Assembly (NCBI GenBank): GCA_913778275.1
Contig: CAJYWN010000016.1
Span: 1 to 43,252 of the forward strand
Direction of reading: 5' to 3'
Source of the DNA: an uncultured Chryseobacterium sp.
GTDB taxonomy: Bacteria > Bacteroidota > Bacteroidia > Flavobacteriales > Weeksellaceae
DNA: 43,252 nucleotides
Shown here in pieces: positions 1 through 8,056 of the stretch (position 1 is its first letter; each line of letters opens with the position of its first letter). Below the pieces are notes generated by a model. The model was not told where the DNA came from. It saw only the letters and a list, made by a program, of their open reading frames with translations, and made no database searches. The position numbers and the translations under genes were made by a program.

Positions 1-145
1 TTACCGTTATGACTTCTCCCTAGCCTCGATAGAAGCGGTTACCCCACAGCAGCCCCGGAAAGAAAGGACCTTACGCACCGGAAAACACAGGCGCGAGGAG
101 TAATAGCGGATAGCGAGAGAAAGCTCCTGAAAAACTTTCAATTCA
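1..145 (+). repeat. Dispersed intergenic element, copy 1 (degenerate)
   Basis: Gene-free leader region. It has a left end at 19-38 (CCTAGCCTCGATAGAAGCGG) and a right end at 103-134 (ATAGCGGATAGCG, then AAAGCTCCTGAAAAA). Related ends occur inverted at 2930-3045. The middle is GC-rich compared with its surroundings and carries an imperfect inverted repeat (TTACCCC near 39, GGAGTAA near 98). From memory, elements with 'CCTAGCC-tGAT-GAAGC ... ATAGCGGATAGC' ends are scattered through flavobacterial intergenic regions; this needs a search to confirm. The function is unknown. No open frame here looks like a gene. Confidence 0.6.
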
Positions 146-210
146 TCTATTATTTTTAATTACAAAAATTAAAATAGACTAAATCTTTTATGAGTCGCTG
201 ATTAATATTG

Positions 211-218
211 TAACTTTA
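211..218 (+). promoter_or_regulatory. -7 box TAACTTTA of the vWA gene
   Basis: Matches the Bacteroidota -7 consensus TAnnTTTG except for the last base. It lies only 4 nt before the ATG at 223, so transcription would begin at or next to the start codon. Confidence 0.4.
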
Positions 219-222
219 TGAG

Positions 223-1350
223 ATGAAAGAGCATATTGTAAGAGGTTTCAGATTCGGTAATTACCAGCACCCTGAACTGTCTGTATTTGACAGGCTGCTG
301 GAAATTTTTACGGATCTTCTTACCCATACTTCAGGGGATTTTGATGAAGCGATCGACTGGCTGCGTATGCTGGACGAAGAATATGAGCTTACGACACCGG
401 ATTATACCATTGATGATTTTATAGAAGACTTAAAGAAAAAGGGATACATCCGGCAGGAAGTGAATCCTAATGGAAACGGCAGCGGCGATGGAATACGGCT
501 AAGTGCCAAAATGGAACAAAATATTCGTAAACAGGCACTTAACCAAATCTTCGGTAATCTTCAAAAGAGTGGTACAGGAAATCATAAAACGAGTAAAAGC
601 GGAACAGGAGAAGATACTACAGGTGAATTCAGAAACTATAATTTTGGTGATCCTGTAGAGAAAATTTCTATTACTGAAAGTATCAAGAATGCCCAGATCA
701 ATAATGGAGTTGGTGAATTTCACCTTACTGAAAATGATTTGATGGTTGAAGATAGTGTACATCAATCCCAAATGAGTACCGTTTTGATGATTGATATCAG
801 TCACAGTATGATCTTATATGGTGAAGACCGAATTACGCCTGCAAAAAAAGTTGCGATGGCGCTTGCTGAGCTGATCACTACAAGGTATCCGAAAGATACT
901 TTGGATATTATTGTTTTCGGAGATGATGCGTGGCCGGTTAAAATTCAGGAGTTGCCTTATCTGCAGGTTGGACCTTATCATACCAATACAGTTGCAGGAC
1001 TGCAACTTGCTATGGATATTTTGAGGCGTAAACGAAATACCAATAAACAGATTTTTATGATTACCGACGGTAAACCCAGCTGTGTGCGGGAACCGGACGG
1101 TACTTATTATATGAATTCTTACGGTCTGGATGAGTATGTTGTGCAAAAATGCTATAATATGGCTGCTCAGGCACGTCGGCTCCATATTCCGATCACTACT
1201 TTTATGATCGCCCAGGATTCTTATCTTCAGCAATTTGTCCGGGAATTTACAGAGGCAAACCAGGGCAAAGCCTTTTACACCGGACTTAATGGTTTGGGAC
1301 AGATGATTTTTGAAGATTATGAAGCAAACCGCAAAAAAAGAATACGTTAA
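223..1350 (+). CDS. vWA domain protein (Mg-chelatase ChlD-like)
   Basis: A 375-residue protein with no signal peptide or membrane segment, so probably cytoplasmic. The N-terminal ~110 residues are acidic and helical. A Gly/Ser/Thr-rich linker follows (about 115-140), then a von Willebrand A domain (about 185-360). The MIDAS metal site is visible: Asp191-x-Ser193-x-Ser195, Thr254/256 and Asp282 in ITDGKP. The AAA+ gene 49 bp downstream makes this a MoxR/BchI-BchD-style pair, in which the vWA protein usually acts as the substrate or adaptor subunit of the ATPase. Real Mg chelatase is unlikely: no tetrapyrrole genes are nearby and there is no ATPase domain in this subunit. The client is unknown. 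Confidence 0.85.
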   Translation: MKEHIVRGFRFGNYQHPELSVFDRLLEIFTDLLTHTSGDFDEAIDWLRMLDEEYELTTPDYTIDDFIEDLKKKGYIRQEVNPNGNGSGDGIRLSAKMEQNIRKQALNQIFGNLQKSGTGNHKTSKSGTGEDTTGEFRNYNFGDPVEKISITESIKNAQINNGVGEFHLTENDLMVEDSVHQSQMSTVLMIDISHSMILYGEDRITPAKKVAMALAELITTRYPKDTLDIIVFGDDAWPVKIQELPYLQVGPYHTNTVAGLQLAMDILRRKRNTNKQIFMITDGKPSCVREPDGTYYMNSYGLDEYVVQKCYNMAAQARRLHIPITTFMIAQDSYLQQFVREFTEANQGKAFYTGLNGLGQMIFEDYEANRKKRIR

Positions 1351-1399
1351 ATTTAAAATGTTTATCAACATTAAATTATAATCAAATCAATTGAATACA

Positions 1400-2839
1400 A
1401 TGACTGCAAAGCCAGATATTAAAACATTAGGCTCGTTACGAGCATCAGGATATACAATAAAAAGCATAAAAGAAGAATTAAGAGATAATCTGATCAATAA
1501 AATCCGAAACAAAGAAAACGTATTTGAAGGAATTTTCGGCTATGAGACCACTGTGATTCCCCAACTGGAACACGCTATACTCAGCCGCCACAACATCAAT
1601 TTATTGGGATTACGCGGACAGGCAAAAACAAGACTGGCAAGAATGATGACGACCTTGCTGGATGAGTGGATCCCGTATGTGAGCGGCAGTGAGATCAATG
1701 ATGATCCGTTCAATCCTATTTCACGATACGCCAAAGAGCTTATTGAAAAGGAAGGTGATAATACCCCTATCGAATGGTTGCACCGGGATGAAAGATTCTT
1801 TGAAAAACTCGCTACTCCGGACGTAACGGTTGCCGATCTTATCGGTGACGTAGATCCCATCAAAGCCGCTAACCTCAAACTTTCCTATGCGGATGACAGG
1901 GTTATCCATTTCGGAATGATTCCCCGCGCCAACAGAAGTATTTTTGTGATCAATGAATTGCCGGATCTTCAGGCCAGAATTCAGGTTTCATTATTTAATA
2001 TCCTGCAGGAAGGAGATGTCCAGATTCGTGGATTTAAAGTAAGAATGCCGCTGGATATACAGTTCGTTTTCACGGCCAATCCGGAAGATTATACCAACAG
2101 AGGAAGCATTGTTACCCCGCTGAAAGACAGAATTGGATCGCAAATCCTTACCCATTATCCTGAAAATATATATATTGCAAAGGAAATTACGAAATATGAA
2201 TCGAGCTTAGACAGCAGACAGCAAAACGGAGTCTATGTGCCTGAGCTGGCAAAAGATCTTTTGGAGCAAATCGGTTTTGAAGCCCGCGACAGTGAGTTTG
2301 TTGATTATAAAAGCGGCGTAAGTGCGCGTATGAGCATCACGGCATTCGAAAATCTTTTAAGTACGGCAGAAAGAAGGTCTCTTTTAACGGGCGATCAGAA
2401 TACCTCTGTGCGGTTAAGTGATTTCATGGGCGTCATTCCTGCTATTACCGGAAAGGTAGAGCTTGTGTATGAAGGCGAACAGGAAGGAGCAGAAGCTGTG
2501 GCACAGATTCTTATCGACAATGCCATTAAAACATTATTCACTTCGTACTTCCCGAAAGTTGAAAAGCTGGAAAGGAAAGATGTGGCGGGGCCATTTCAGC
2601 AGATCACAGACTGGTTTCTTGAAGATGACGGCTTCATAGAAATTACCGATGAATCTTCGGATGAATCCTACGCCCAAGCGCTTAACCGCGTAAGTGCACT
2701 TGATAAGATTATTGAAAAATATCAGCCGGATACGAAGAAGGAAGACCTTTTGTTCATGAAAGAATTCATTCTGTGGGGATTGTCAGCGAACAAAAAACTG
2801 AATAAAGAAAGATTTCGCAGCGGAGTGTTCTTTTCCTGA
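1400..2839 (+). CDS. AAA+ ATPase, MoxR/Mg-chelatase BchI-like
   Basis: About 479 residues from the ATG at 1400; an in-frame TTG at 1391 is a less likely start. The Walker A motif is GLRGQAKT (residues 70-77). The Walker B-like segment reads IFVINELPD (about 181-189), with Asn185 in place of the usual Asp followed by Glu186. A sensor-1-like ANPEDYTNRG and TPLKDRIG come next. These motifs are typical of the MoxR/BchI-like 'magnesium chelatase' ATPases that work with vWA partners. The gene follows the vWA gene with no terminator between them, so the two are probably co-transcribed. Its probable role is ATP-driven remodelling of an unidentified complex. Confidence 0.85.
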   Translation: MTAKPDIKTLGSLRASGYTIKSIKEELRDNLINKIRNKENVFEGIFGYETTVIPQLEHAILSRHNINLLGLRGQAKTRLARMMTTLLDEWIPYVSGSEINDDPFNPISRYAKELIEKEGDNTPIEWLHRDERFFEKLATPDVTVADLIGDVDPIKAANLKLSYADDRVIHFGMIPRANRSIFVINELPDLQARIQVSLFNILQEGDVQIRGFKVRMPLDIQFVFTANPEDYTNRGSIVTPLKDRIGSQILTHYPENIYIAKEITKYESSLDSRQQNGVYVPELAKDLLEQIGFEARDSEFVDYKSGVSARMSITAFENLLSTAERRSLLTGDQNTSVRLSDFMGVIPAITGKVELVYEGEQEGAEAVAQILIDNAIKTLFTSYFPKVEKLERKDVAGPFQQITDWFLEDDGFIEITDESSDESYAQALNRVSALDKIIEKYQPDTKKEDLLFMKEFILWGLSANKKLNKERFRSGVFFS

Positions 2840-2929
2840 TAAGTGTATATCAGTTTATAATTGAACATTGCGGATTGACTGTTTTTAGGAGCAATTTGAT
2901 TACATCGAAAAGCAGTAATTATTTTATTT

Positions 2930-3045
2930 GAAGCTTTTTCCTGCTTTCCGCACTCGCTATTTTAAAGGTTACGGCTGCGGCGGCGAAGCCGCCGCAGCCG
3001 TAACCTTTAAAATGAGCTCAGACAATTGCTTCAATCAGGGCTAGG
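2930..3045 (-). repeat. Dispersed intergenic element, copy 2, with perfect hairpin core
   Basis: Read on the minus strand it starts with CCTAGCCCTGATTGAAGC (3045-3028) and ends with ATAGCGAGTGCGGAAAGC (about 2960-2943) plus GGAAAAAGC. These ends match those of copy 1 at 19-134. The middle is a perfect inverted repeat with arms of 26 nt (2959-2984 and 2988-3013) and a 3-nt GAA loop. The arm tips are AT-rich and the core is GC-rich, very different from the surrounding DNA. Confidence 0.7.
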
Positions 3046-3090
3046 CTGTAGTGCGGAGTTCAAATGAGGGAATTTTTATAAACAGCCAAT

Positions 3091-3122
3091 AAAAAAGATG
3101 TGGAAACTCCACATCTTTTTTT
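3091..3122 (-). terminator. Rho-independent terminator of the acyl-CoA carboxylase gene
   Basis: Stem GATGTGGA / TCCACATC with a 3-nt loop, flanked by A6 and T7 runs, so it can work in both directions. It lies 25 nt past the stop codon of the minus-strand carboxylase. Confidence 0.8.
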
Positions 3123-3146
3123 ATAATCAATTCATAATTAACAACT

Positions 3147-4775
3147 TCATACCTGGATTACTCCCAGATTGAACTTCTCCGTAATCGGTGAATGATTAGC
3201 CGCTTCAATTCCCATAGAAATCCATTTTCTCGTATCTACCGGATTGATGATGGCATCTGTCCAAAGCCTTGCAGCGGCATAAGTCGCCTCGGTTTGCTTT
3301 TGGTATTTTTTTGAAATAGTATCTAAGATTTCATTATGCTCTTGCTCCGTAATTTCTTTTCCCTGCTTTTTTAAAGTAGATTCCTGGATCTGGGCCAACA
3401 CTTTTGCAGCCTGTGCACCGCCCATTACCGCAAGATCTGCCCATGGCCAGGCTACGATAAGCCTTGGATCATATGCCTTTCCGCACATCGCATAGTTTCC
3501 TGCACCATAAGAATTTCCTGTAATCACCGTAAATTTAGGAACAACAGAATTGGAAACGGCATTTACCATTTTAGCACCGTCTTTAATAATTCCACCGTGC
3601 TCGGATTTAGAGCCTACCATAAAGCCCGTTACATCCTGTAAAAATACCAAAGGAATCTTTCTCTGATTACAGTTCGCAATAAACCTTGTGGCTTTATCAG
3701 CAGAATCAGAATAAATTACACCGCCGAACTGCATTTCGCCTTTTCCGCTTTTTACCAGTTTTCTCTGGTTGGCAACAATTCCAACGGACCAGCCATCGAT
3801 TCTTGCTGTTGCGCAAATGATACTTTTACCGTAATCTGGTTTGTATTCATCATACTCGGAATTGTCAACCAGGCATTTGATGATATCGTAAGTGTCATAT
3901 TGTTCTGCCCTTGAAGCCGGCATAATTCCGAAAATATTTTCAGGTTTTTCCTTAGGCTGGGCACTTTCAACCCTGTCAAACCCTGCTTTCTCTGTATTTC
4001 CCAGAGATTTCATGATATTTTTGATCCGGTTCAGAGCATCTTTATCGTCTTTCGCCTTATAATCGGTTACCCCTGAAATAGAGCAGTGCGTTGTTGCGCC
4101 ACCCAATGTTTCATTGTCAATACTTTCTCCAATGGCAGCCTTCACCAGATAACTTCCGGCGAGGAAAATAGAACCTGTTCCATCCACAATCATTGCCTCA
4201 TCACTCATGATCGGAAGATAAGCACCACCCGCGACACAGCTCCCCATCACAGCAGAAATCTGGATAATCCCTGCAGCACTCATTTTCGCATTATTCCTGA
4301 AAATCCTTCCGAACATCTCCTTATCAGGAAAAATTTCGTCCTGCATCGGAAGATACACTCCCGCTGAATCAACCAGGTAAATAATAGGGAGTCTGTTTTC
4401 CATCGCAATTTCCTGGGCTCTCAGATTTTTCTTACCCGTAATCGGGAACCAAGCCCCCGCTTTTACAGAAGCATCATTGGCAACAATGATACATTGTCTC
4501 CCGGATACGTATCCCATAACTACCACAACACCGCCACTCGGACAGCCACCGTGTTCTTCATACATTTCATACCCGGCAAAAGCACCGATCTCTATGGAAT
4601 CAGAATGTTTATCAAGAAGATATTCAATTCGTTCTCTGGCCGTCATTTTGCCTTCCTCTCGAAGTTTCTGCAGCCTTTTTTCACCACCCCCTTTTTTAAT
4701 TTCAGTGAGCAAACGATTTATTTCTGATAATTTTAATCTGTTTTGATCTTCCCTTTTATTGAATTCAATGTCCAT
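3147..4775 (-). CDS. Acyl-CoA carboxylase beta (carboxyltransferase) subunit, methylcrotonyl-CoA type
   Basis: A 542-residue biotin-dependent carboxyltransferase that moves carboxyl from carboxybiotin to an acyl-CoA. The two crotonase-like halves are visible: ANDASVKAGAWFPIT, RLPIIYLVDSAGVYLP and MGSCVAGGAYLPIMSDE in the first half; FGGVIYSDSADKATRFI, LQDVTGFMVG and GNSYGAGNYAMCGKAYDPR in the second. The string LRAQEIAMENRLPIIYLVDSAGVYLP closely resembles methylcrotonyl-CoA carboxylase beta as I remember it, which suggests leucine catabolism; propionyl- or geranyl-CoA carboxylase is possible. No alpha (biotin carboxylase) subunit is adjacent. A -7 box lies 21 nt upstream. Confidence 0.9.
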   Translation of the reverse strand: MDIEFNKREDQNRLKLSEINRLLTEIKKGGGEKRLQKLREEGKMTARERIEYLLDKHSDSIEIGAFAGYEMYEEHGGCPSGGVVVVMGYVSGRQCIIVANDASVKAGAWFPITGKKNLRAQEIAMENRLPIIYLVDSAGVYLPMQDEIFPDKEMFGRIFRNNAKMSAAGIIQISAVMGSCVAGGAYLPIMSDEAMIVDGTGSIFLAGSYLVKAAIGESIDNETLGGATTHCSISGVTDYKAKDDKDALNRIKNIMKSLGNTEKAGFDRVESAQPKEKPENIFGIMPASRAEQYDTYDIIKCLVDNSEYDEYKPDYGKSIICATARIDGWSVGIVANQRKLVKSGKGEMQFGGVIYSDSADKATRFIANCNQRKIPLVFLQDVTGFMVGSKSEHGGIIKDGAKMVNAVSNSVVPKFTVITGNSYGAGNYAMCGKAYDPRLIVAWPWADLAVMGGAQAAKVLAQIQESTLKKQGKEITEQEHNEILDTISKKYQKQTEATYAAARLWTDAIINPVDTRKWISMGIEAANHSPITEKFNLGVIQV

Positions 4776-4796
4776 AAAATCACAATTTTTTCGTTT

Positions 4797-4804
4797 TAAA
4801 GATA
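4797..4804 (-). promoter_or_regulatory. -7 box TATCTTTA of the acyl-CoA carboxylase gene
   Basis: On the minus strand, 21 nt before the ATG at 4775. It matches TAnnTTTG except for the last base. Confidence 0.5.
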
Positions 4805-4923
4805 CTATTTTTTAAATGGAATAAAAATTGATGTAAACAATTGTTTAATAAATTGGTTTTCAGAAATTTATGAAATTTTTAACAAAAAAAACATTTTTTC
4901 TGGTTCGTAATTTGCTAACTTTA

Positions 4924-5035
4924 CAATAGAGAAAGTAAGAGTGAAATCTTACACTTTTCTCTAAGTTCCTAGTTTATTTTTTTAATAGTTTATTATTTGA
5001 AGGCCCTGAAAGTTGAACAAATTTTCAGGGTTTTT
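4924..5035 (+). ncRNA. Putative small RNA or orphan leader with own promoter and terminator
   Basis: A -7-like box TAACTTTA (4916-4923) is followed by a 5' hairpin: AGAGAAA..GTAAGA (4928-4940) pairs with TCTTAC..TTTCTCT (4947-4962), leaving a 3-nt bulge. After a U-rich single-stranded stretch comes a terminator hairpin, CCCTGAAA (5004-5011) with TTTCAGGG (5023-5030), then TTTTT. No start codon opens a credible frame. The layout suits a free-standing ~110-nt RNA ending about 235 nt before the EamA gene. It does not match an RNA family I can recall with confidence. Confidence 0.35.
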
Positions 5036-5239
5036 GTGTATTTATCCAATACATGATGGATGATTATATTTACAAAATACATCAAAGCTTTTTCTGTTAA
5101 AGCTATATACAATATCTTCCTCATCTTCCAGTTTGTTTAGATCCCTAAATAGAAAGTTTAATGCAATCATCATAAATAAAAACTTTATAGGAATGATGAT
5201 TTAGTTGTAAATATTGTACAGCATTGTAAAAGCGATTTG

Positions 5240-5247
5240 TAAATTTG
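5240..5247 (+). promoter_or_regulatory. -7 box TAAATTTG of the EamA transporter
   Basis: Perfect TAnnTTTG followed by C, 25 nt before the ATG. A TTG-containing -33 region lies near 5215-5225. Confidence 0.65.
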
Positions 5248-5272
5248 CAAAAAAATAAAAAAGAAGTAGGAT

Positions 5273-6151
5273 ATGCATAAATTGGCTCTTTTCAGATTGC
5301 ATTTGATTGTGTTTTTATGGGGATTTACGGCAATTTTGGGAAAACTGATTCACGCCAATGCAGAAATTCTGGTATTTTACAGGATGTTGTTTGCTGCCTT
5401 TTGCCTTTTTGTTTACATTAGAATTTTTAGAAAAGAAAGCATAAAAGTTTCAAAGAGAATCTTTTTTCAGCTGGCAGCAATTGGTTTCGCAATGGCCATG
5501 CACTGGTACTGCTTTTTTTATTCCATTAAAATTTCGAATGTTTCCATAGCTTTAAGCTGCCTTTCACTTTCCACTTTATTTGCTTCCATTTTGGAGCCCG
5601 TCATTTTTAAAAGAAAAATTGATATGTCCGAAGTTATTATGGGAGTGGTGATTGTTGCCTGTATTCTGCTGATATTTAAGACGGAGTTCAGATTTAAAGA
5701 AGGAATCTTTTACGGCGTATTATGTGCCATTTTCGGAACCGTTTTTTCGGTGTTCAATGGCAAAATGTTTGGGAAAACGAGCTCCGGAAACATTATTTTT
5801 TATGAAATATTCTGCGGATGGTCTATTTTAATGTTAATTTATCTGTTTACGGGACAAATTTTTCATATGAATGAAATAAGTTACCGTGATATTGCGTTAA
5901 TATGCTTGTTAGCAAGTGTTTTCACTGCTTTTCCCATGTTGGAATCGGTGAATCTGATGAAATATATTTCGCCTTTTACACTAATTTTAACAGTTAATTT
6001 GGAACCGGTTTACGGAATTATACTAGCTTTTTTTATCTTTGGAGAATCAGAACATATGAGTCCCGTTTTTTATGTGGCTTCAGGAGTTATGATACTGGCA
6101 ATCATTGCCAACGGATTGATAAAAGCTAAGAAACAAAAAACTTTAAATTAA
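5273..6151 (+). CDS. EamA/DMT-family transporter
   Basis: 292 residues with about ten hydrophobic helices arranged as two EamA repeats (about 5-140 and 150-285), the usual architecture of drug/metabolite transporters in the inner membrane. A conserved-looking N-terminal segment (FLWGFTAILGKLI) and a Glu-Pro in each half's helix 4-5 region (ILEPVIF, NLEPVYG) fit the family. The substrate cannot be told from sequence. The start ATG follows AGTAGG, a rare purine-rich tract for this genome. The PorV/PorQ-like gene starts 12 bp downstream, so the two may be co-transcribed, though no functional link is obvious. Confidence 0.85.
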   Translation: MHKLALFRLHLIVFLWGFTAILGKLIHANAEILVFYRMLFAAFCLFVYIRIFRKESIKVSKRIFFQLAAIGFAMAMHWYCFFYSIKISNVSIALSCLSLSTLFASILEPVIFKRKIDMSEVIMGVVIVACILLIFKTEFRFKEGIFYGVLCAIFGTVFSVFNGKMFGKTSSGNIIFYEIFCGWSILMLIYLFTGQIFHMNEISYRDIALICLLASVFTAFPMLESVNLMKYISPFTLILTVNLEPVYGIILAFFIFGESEHMSPVFYVASGVMILAIIANGLIKAKKQKTLN

Positions 6152-6163
6152 GCATCAAATTAT

Positions 6164-7246
6164 ATGATGAAAAAATATCTTTTACCTGTATTTTTCCTGA
6201 TGTTCGCGATATCACAATCGCAGATTATCAGAAAGTATTCCAATGAATTCCTGAATATCGGAGCCGGAGCCAGAGGTCTGGCCATGGGAGGTGCCGTAGT
6301 TTCCAATCAGGACGATGTTTATTCTCCGATGTGGAATCCTGCAGGACTTATGGCTATTGAAAAAGACTGGCAGGGAGCAGCCATGCACGCCGAATATTTT
6401 GAGTCTATTGCCAAGTACGATTATCTTGCATACGCCAAAGTTCTGGAAACCGGTGTTTTTGGAGTTTCTGTAGTGAGATTAGGGGTTGATAATATTTTAA
6501 ATACAACTCAGCTTATTGACACAGAAGGAAATATTGATTATGACAAAATCACGAAATTCTCACAGTCAGATTATGCGGCTATACTTTCTTATGCGTTTAA
6601 TCCGGGAGGCAATACCAAACTTGACGTCGGTATTAATGCTAAAATTGTGTACCGAAATGTCGGTAAATTTGCCAATGGCTACGGGTTCGGGTTTGATGTG
6701 GGTGCGATCTATAAAATGGACAATGGCTGGAAGCTGGGAGGGATGCTGAGAGATGCCACAACTACGGTAAACTTCTGGAGCGTGAATCAGAAAGAGCTTT
6801 CCACGGTGGTAAACGGAGAAGAGTTCAACCCGGCACCGAAAGATAAAATGGAGCTTACCATGCCGAAACTTAATGTTGGAGCGAGTAAAATGTTCGAAAT
6901 CAACAGCAGTGTTTATGTTTTGCCTGAAGCCGGTTTAAATATAGATTTTGCTAAAACGGCTGCACTTATTTCCAGCGATATTGCAAGTATTACACCATAT
7001 GCAGGGGCAGAACTGGGCTATCAGAAAATGATTTTTGTGAGATTGGGGGTCAACAGATTTCAGTCGATTACAGATATTGAAGATCTTCGAAGAAAAGTTT
7101 CTTTCCAGCCTAGTGCGGGGATCGGGATCAGGTACAGAGGTCTTACATTAGATTATGCGATTACCAATTCGGGAATCGGAGGATCTAATTTTTACTCCAA
7201 CTTCTTTTCCCTGAAACTGGATATGGGACAATTCAGAAATGACTAA
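6164..7246 (+). CDS. PorV/PorQ-family outer-membrane protein
   Basis: 360 residues: an N-terminal signal peptide (to about residue 19, ending SQSQ), then a beta-barrel-like sequence. The family opening is clear: FLNIGAGARGLAMGGAVVSNQDDVYSPMWNPAGL, here split for length at GLAMG/GAVVS. The remainder alternates polar and hydrophobic residues and ends in an aromatic-rich strand (SNFFSLKLDMG). PorV shuttles type IX secretion substrates and PorQ helps attach them; this looks like a further paralogue (often called PorV2 or 'PorV/PorQ family') rather than PorV itself. No other type IX genes are in the window. The stop precedes the next ATG by 10 nt. Confidence 0.8.
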   Translation: MMKKYLLPVFFLMFAISQSQIIRKYSNEFLNIGAGARGLAMGGAVVSNQDDVYSPMWNPAGLMAIEKDWQGAAMHAEYFESIAKYDYLAYAKVLETGVFGVSVVRLGVDNILNTTQLIDTEGNIDYDKITKFSQSDYAAILSYAFNPGGNTKLDVGINAKIVYRNVGKFANGYGFGFDVGAIYKMDNGWKLGGMLRDATTTVNFWSVNQKELSTVVNGEEFNPAPKDKMELTMPKLNVGASKMFEINSSVYVLPEAGLNIDFAKTAALISSDIASITPYAGAELGYQKMIFVRLGVNRFQSITDIEDLRRKVSFQPSAGIGIRYRGLTLDYAITNSGIGGSNFYSNFFSLKLDMGQFRND

Positions 7247-7256
7247 TTTATTTAAA

Positions 7257-8015
7257 ATGAAAAAACTTTCACTGGTTATGGTAACCGCTTGTTCGATGTT
7301 TGTATTCGGGCAGAAGGTTTCCGATTATCAATATATTTCAATTCCGTCCAGGCTTGAAAGTTTCAAGCACGATTATGGTTTGTCTGATATGCTCGCTAAA
7401 ACTTTGAAAAGTAAAAATTACATCGTAATATCCTCTGACAAATTGCAGTGGCCGGCCGAAGCACAAGCTAATCCTTGCAATGTTCTACTGGCAAATGTGG
7501 TAAATGACAGCGGTCTTTTGAGAAATAAAGTATTGCTCCAGTTTAAAGACTGTAACGACAAAATAATATCTTCGGTAAAAGGTGCCTCAAATATTAAAGA
7601 ATTTAAGGAAGGCTTTCAGGACGCACTTCAACAGACTTTTGTGTCGGTTTCCCCTTCCAATCCGGTAGTTCAGACAACGGCTGCTAATACAGCTACGAGC
7701 ACAATATCTTCGGTTACTGAAACAAAAGAAACACATACTGCAAGCTCAGTTTCATCAGATAATAATGCGATAACTTTCAGTAACGGAAAAGCTAATCTCA
7801 TGAAGGTGCAGCTGGATAATCAACAGTTTATTCTGGTCAGTTCAAACAGTTCTTCACCATATGCCACATTTAAAACAACAACAAAGGCTGATGTTTTCAG
7901 AGTGAAACTGCAGAATGGAGAGGCAACTTTAGGATATTATGAAAATGGAAATATCGTCATTGAATTGCCTAAACCCAATGGTGAGTATTTAAAAGAAATA
8001 TTTGTAAAGAAATAA
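7257..8015 (+). CDS. Secreted protein of unknown function, downstream of the PorV/PorQ-like gene
   Basis: 252 residues from the ATG at 7257. An upstream in-frame ATG at 7239 overlaps the previous gene and would put six residues before a standard signal peptide (MKKLSLVMVTACSMFVFGQ), so 7257 is preferred. The mature protein has an N-terminal half with ordinary composition, a Ser/Thr-rich linker (about 135-165), and a C-terminal beta-rich segment ending VKK. No family is recognised. Its tight linkage to the PorV/PorQ-like gene suggests co-expression, and possibly a periplasmic or surface partner; that is inference. A shared terminator follows. Confidence 0.75.
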   Translation: MKKLSLVMVTACSMFVFGQKVSDYQYISIPSRLESFKHDYGLSDMLAKTLKSKNYIVISSDKLQWPAEAQANPCNVLLANVVNDSGLLRNKVLLQFKDCNDKIISSVKGASNIKEFKEGFQDALQQTFVSVSPSNPVVQTTAANTATSTISSVTETKETHTASSVSSDNNAITFSNGKANLMKVQLDNQQFILVSSNSSSPYATFKTTTKADVFRVKLQNGEATLGYYENGNIVIELPKPNGEYLKEIFVKK

Positions 8016-8027
8016 TTTAAGATAATG

Positions 8028-8056
8028 AAAAAGGTTGGAAACTTTCCAACCTTTTT
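8028..8056. terminator. Bidirectional terminator between the secreted-protein gene and uvrC
   Basis: AAAAAGGTTGGAAA / TTTCCAACCTTTTT is a near-perfect stem with A and T runs on opposite sides. The uvrC stop codon (8055-8057) lies in its tail. Confidence 0.85.

Larger units (their letters stand above)
2840..3146. other. Gene-free stretch: repeat element plus terminator
   Basis: This 307-bp gap between two convergent genes holds no plausible gene. It contains the second copy of the dispersed element (2930-3045), whose core is a perfect long hairpin, and a terminator hairpin (3091-3122) for the carboxylase gene on the minus strand. Confidence 0.8.
4776..5272. other. 497-bp gene-free stretch
   Basis: It lies between divergent genes. 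From left to right it holds the carboxylase promoter, an AT-rich spacer, a possible small-RNA unit (4924-5035), about 200 bp (5036-5239) in which I see nothing convincing, and the EamA promoter at 5240. Confidence 0.7.

Noticed and set aside
814..1371. Long minus-strand frame opposite the vWA gene
   Set aside because: It is a shadow of a well-supported coding frame, with Cys/His/Ile-rich composition and no domain.
1391..1399. TTG start giving nine extra bases to the AAA+ gene
   Set aside because: The ATG at 1400 is the ordinary start and there is no reason to prefer TTG.
2959..3013. Integron attC-like site
   Set aside because: The stem is perfect and symmetrical, without the unpaired bases and R'/R'' boxes of attC, and no integrase is present.
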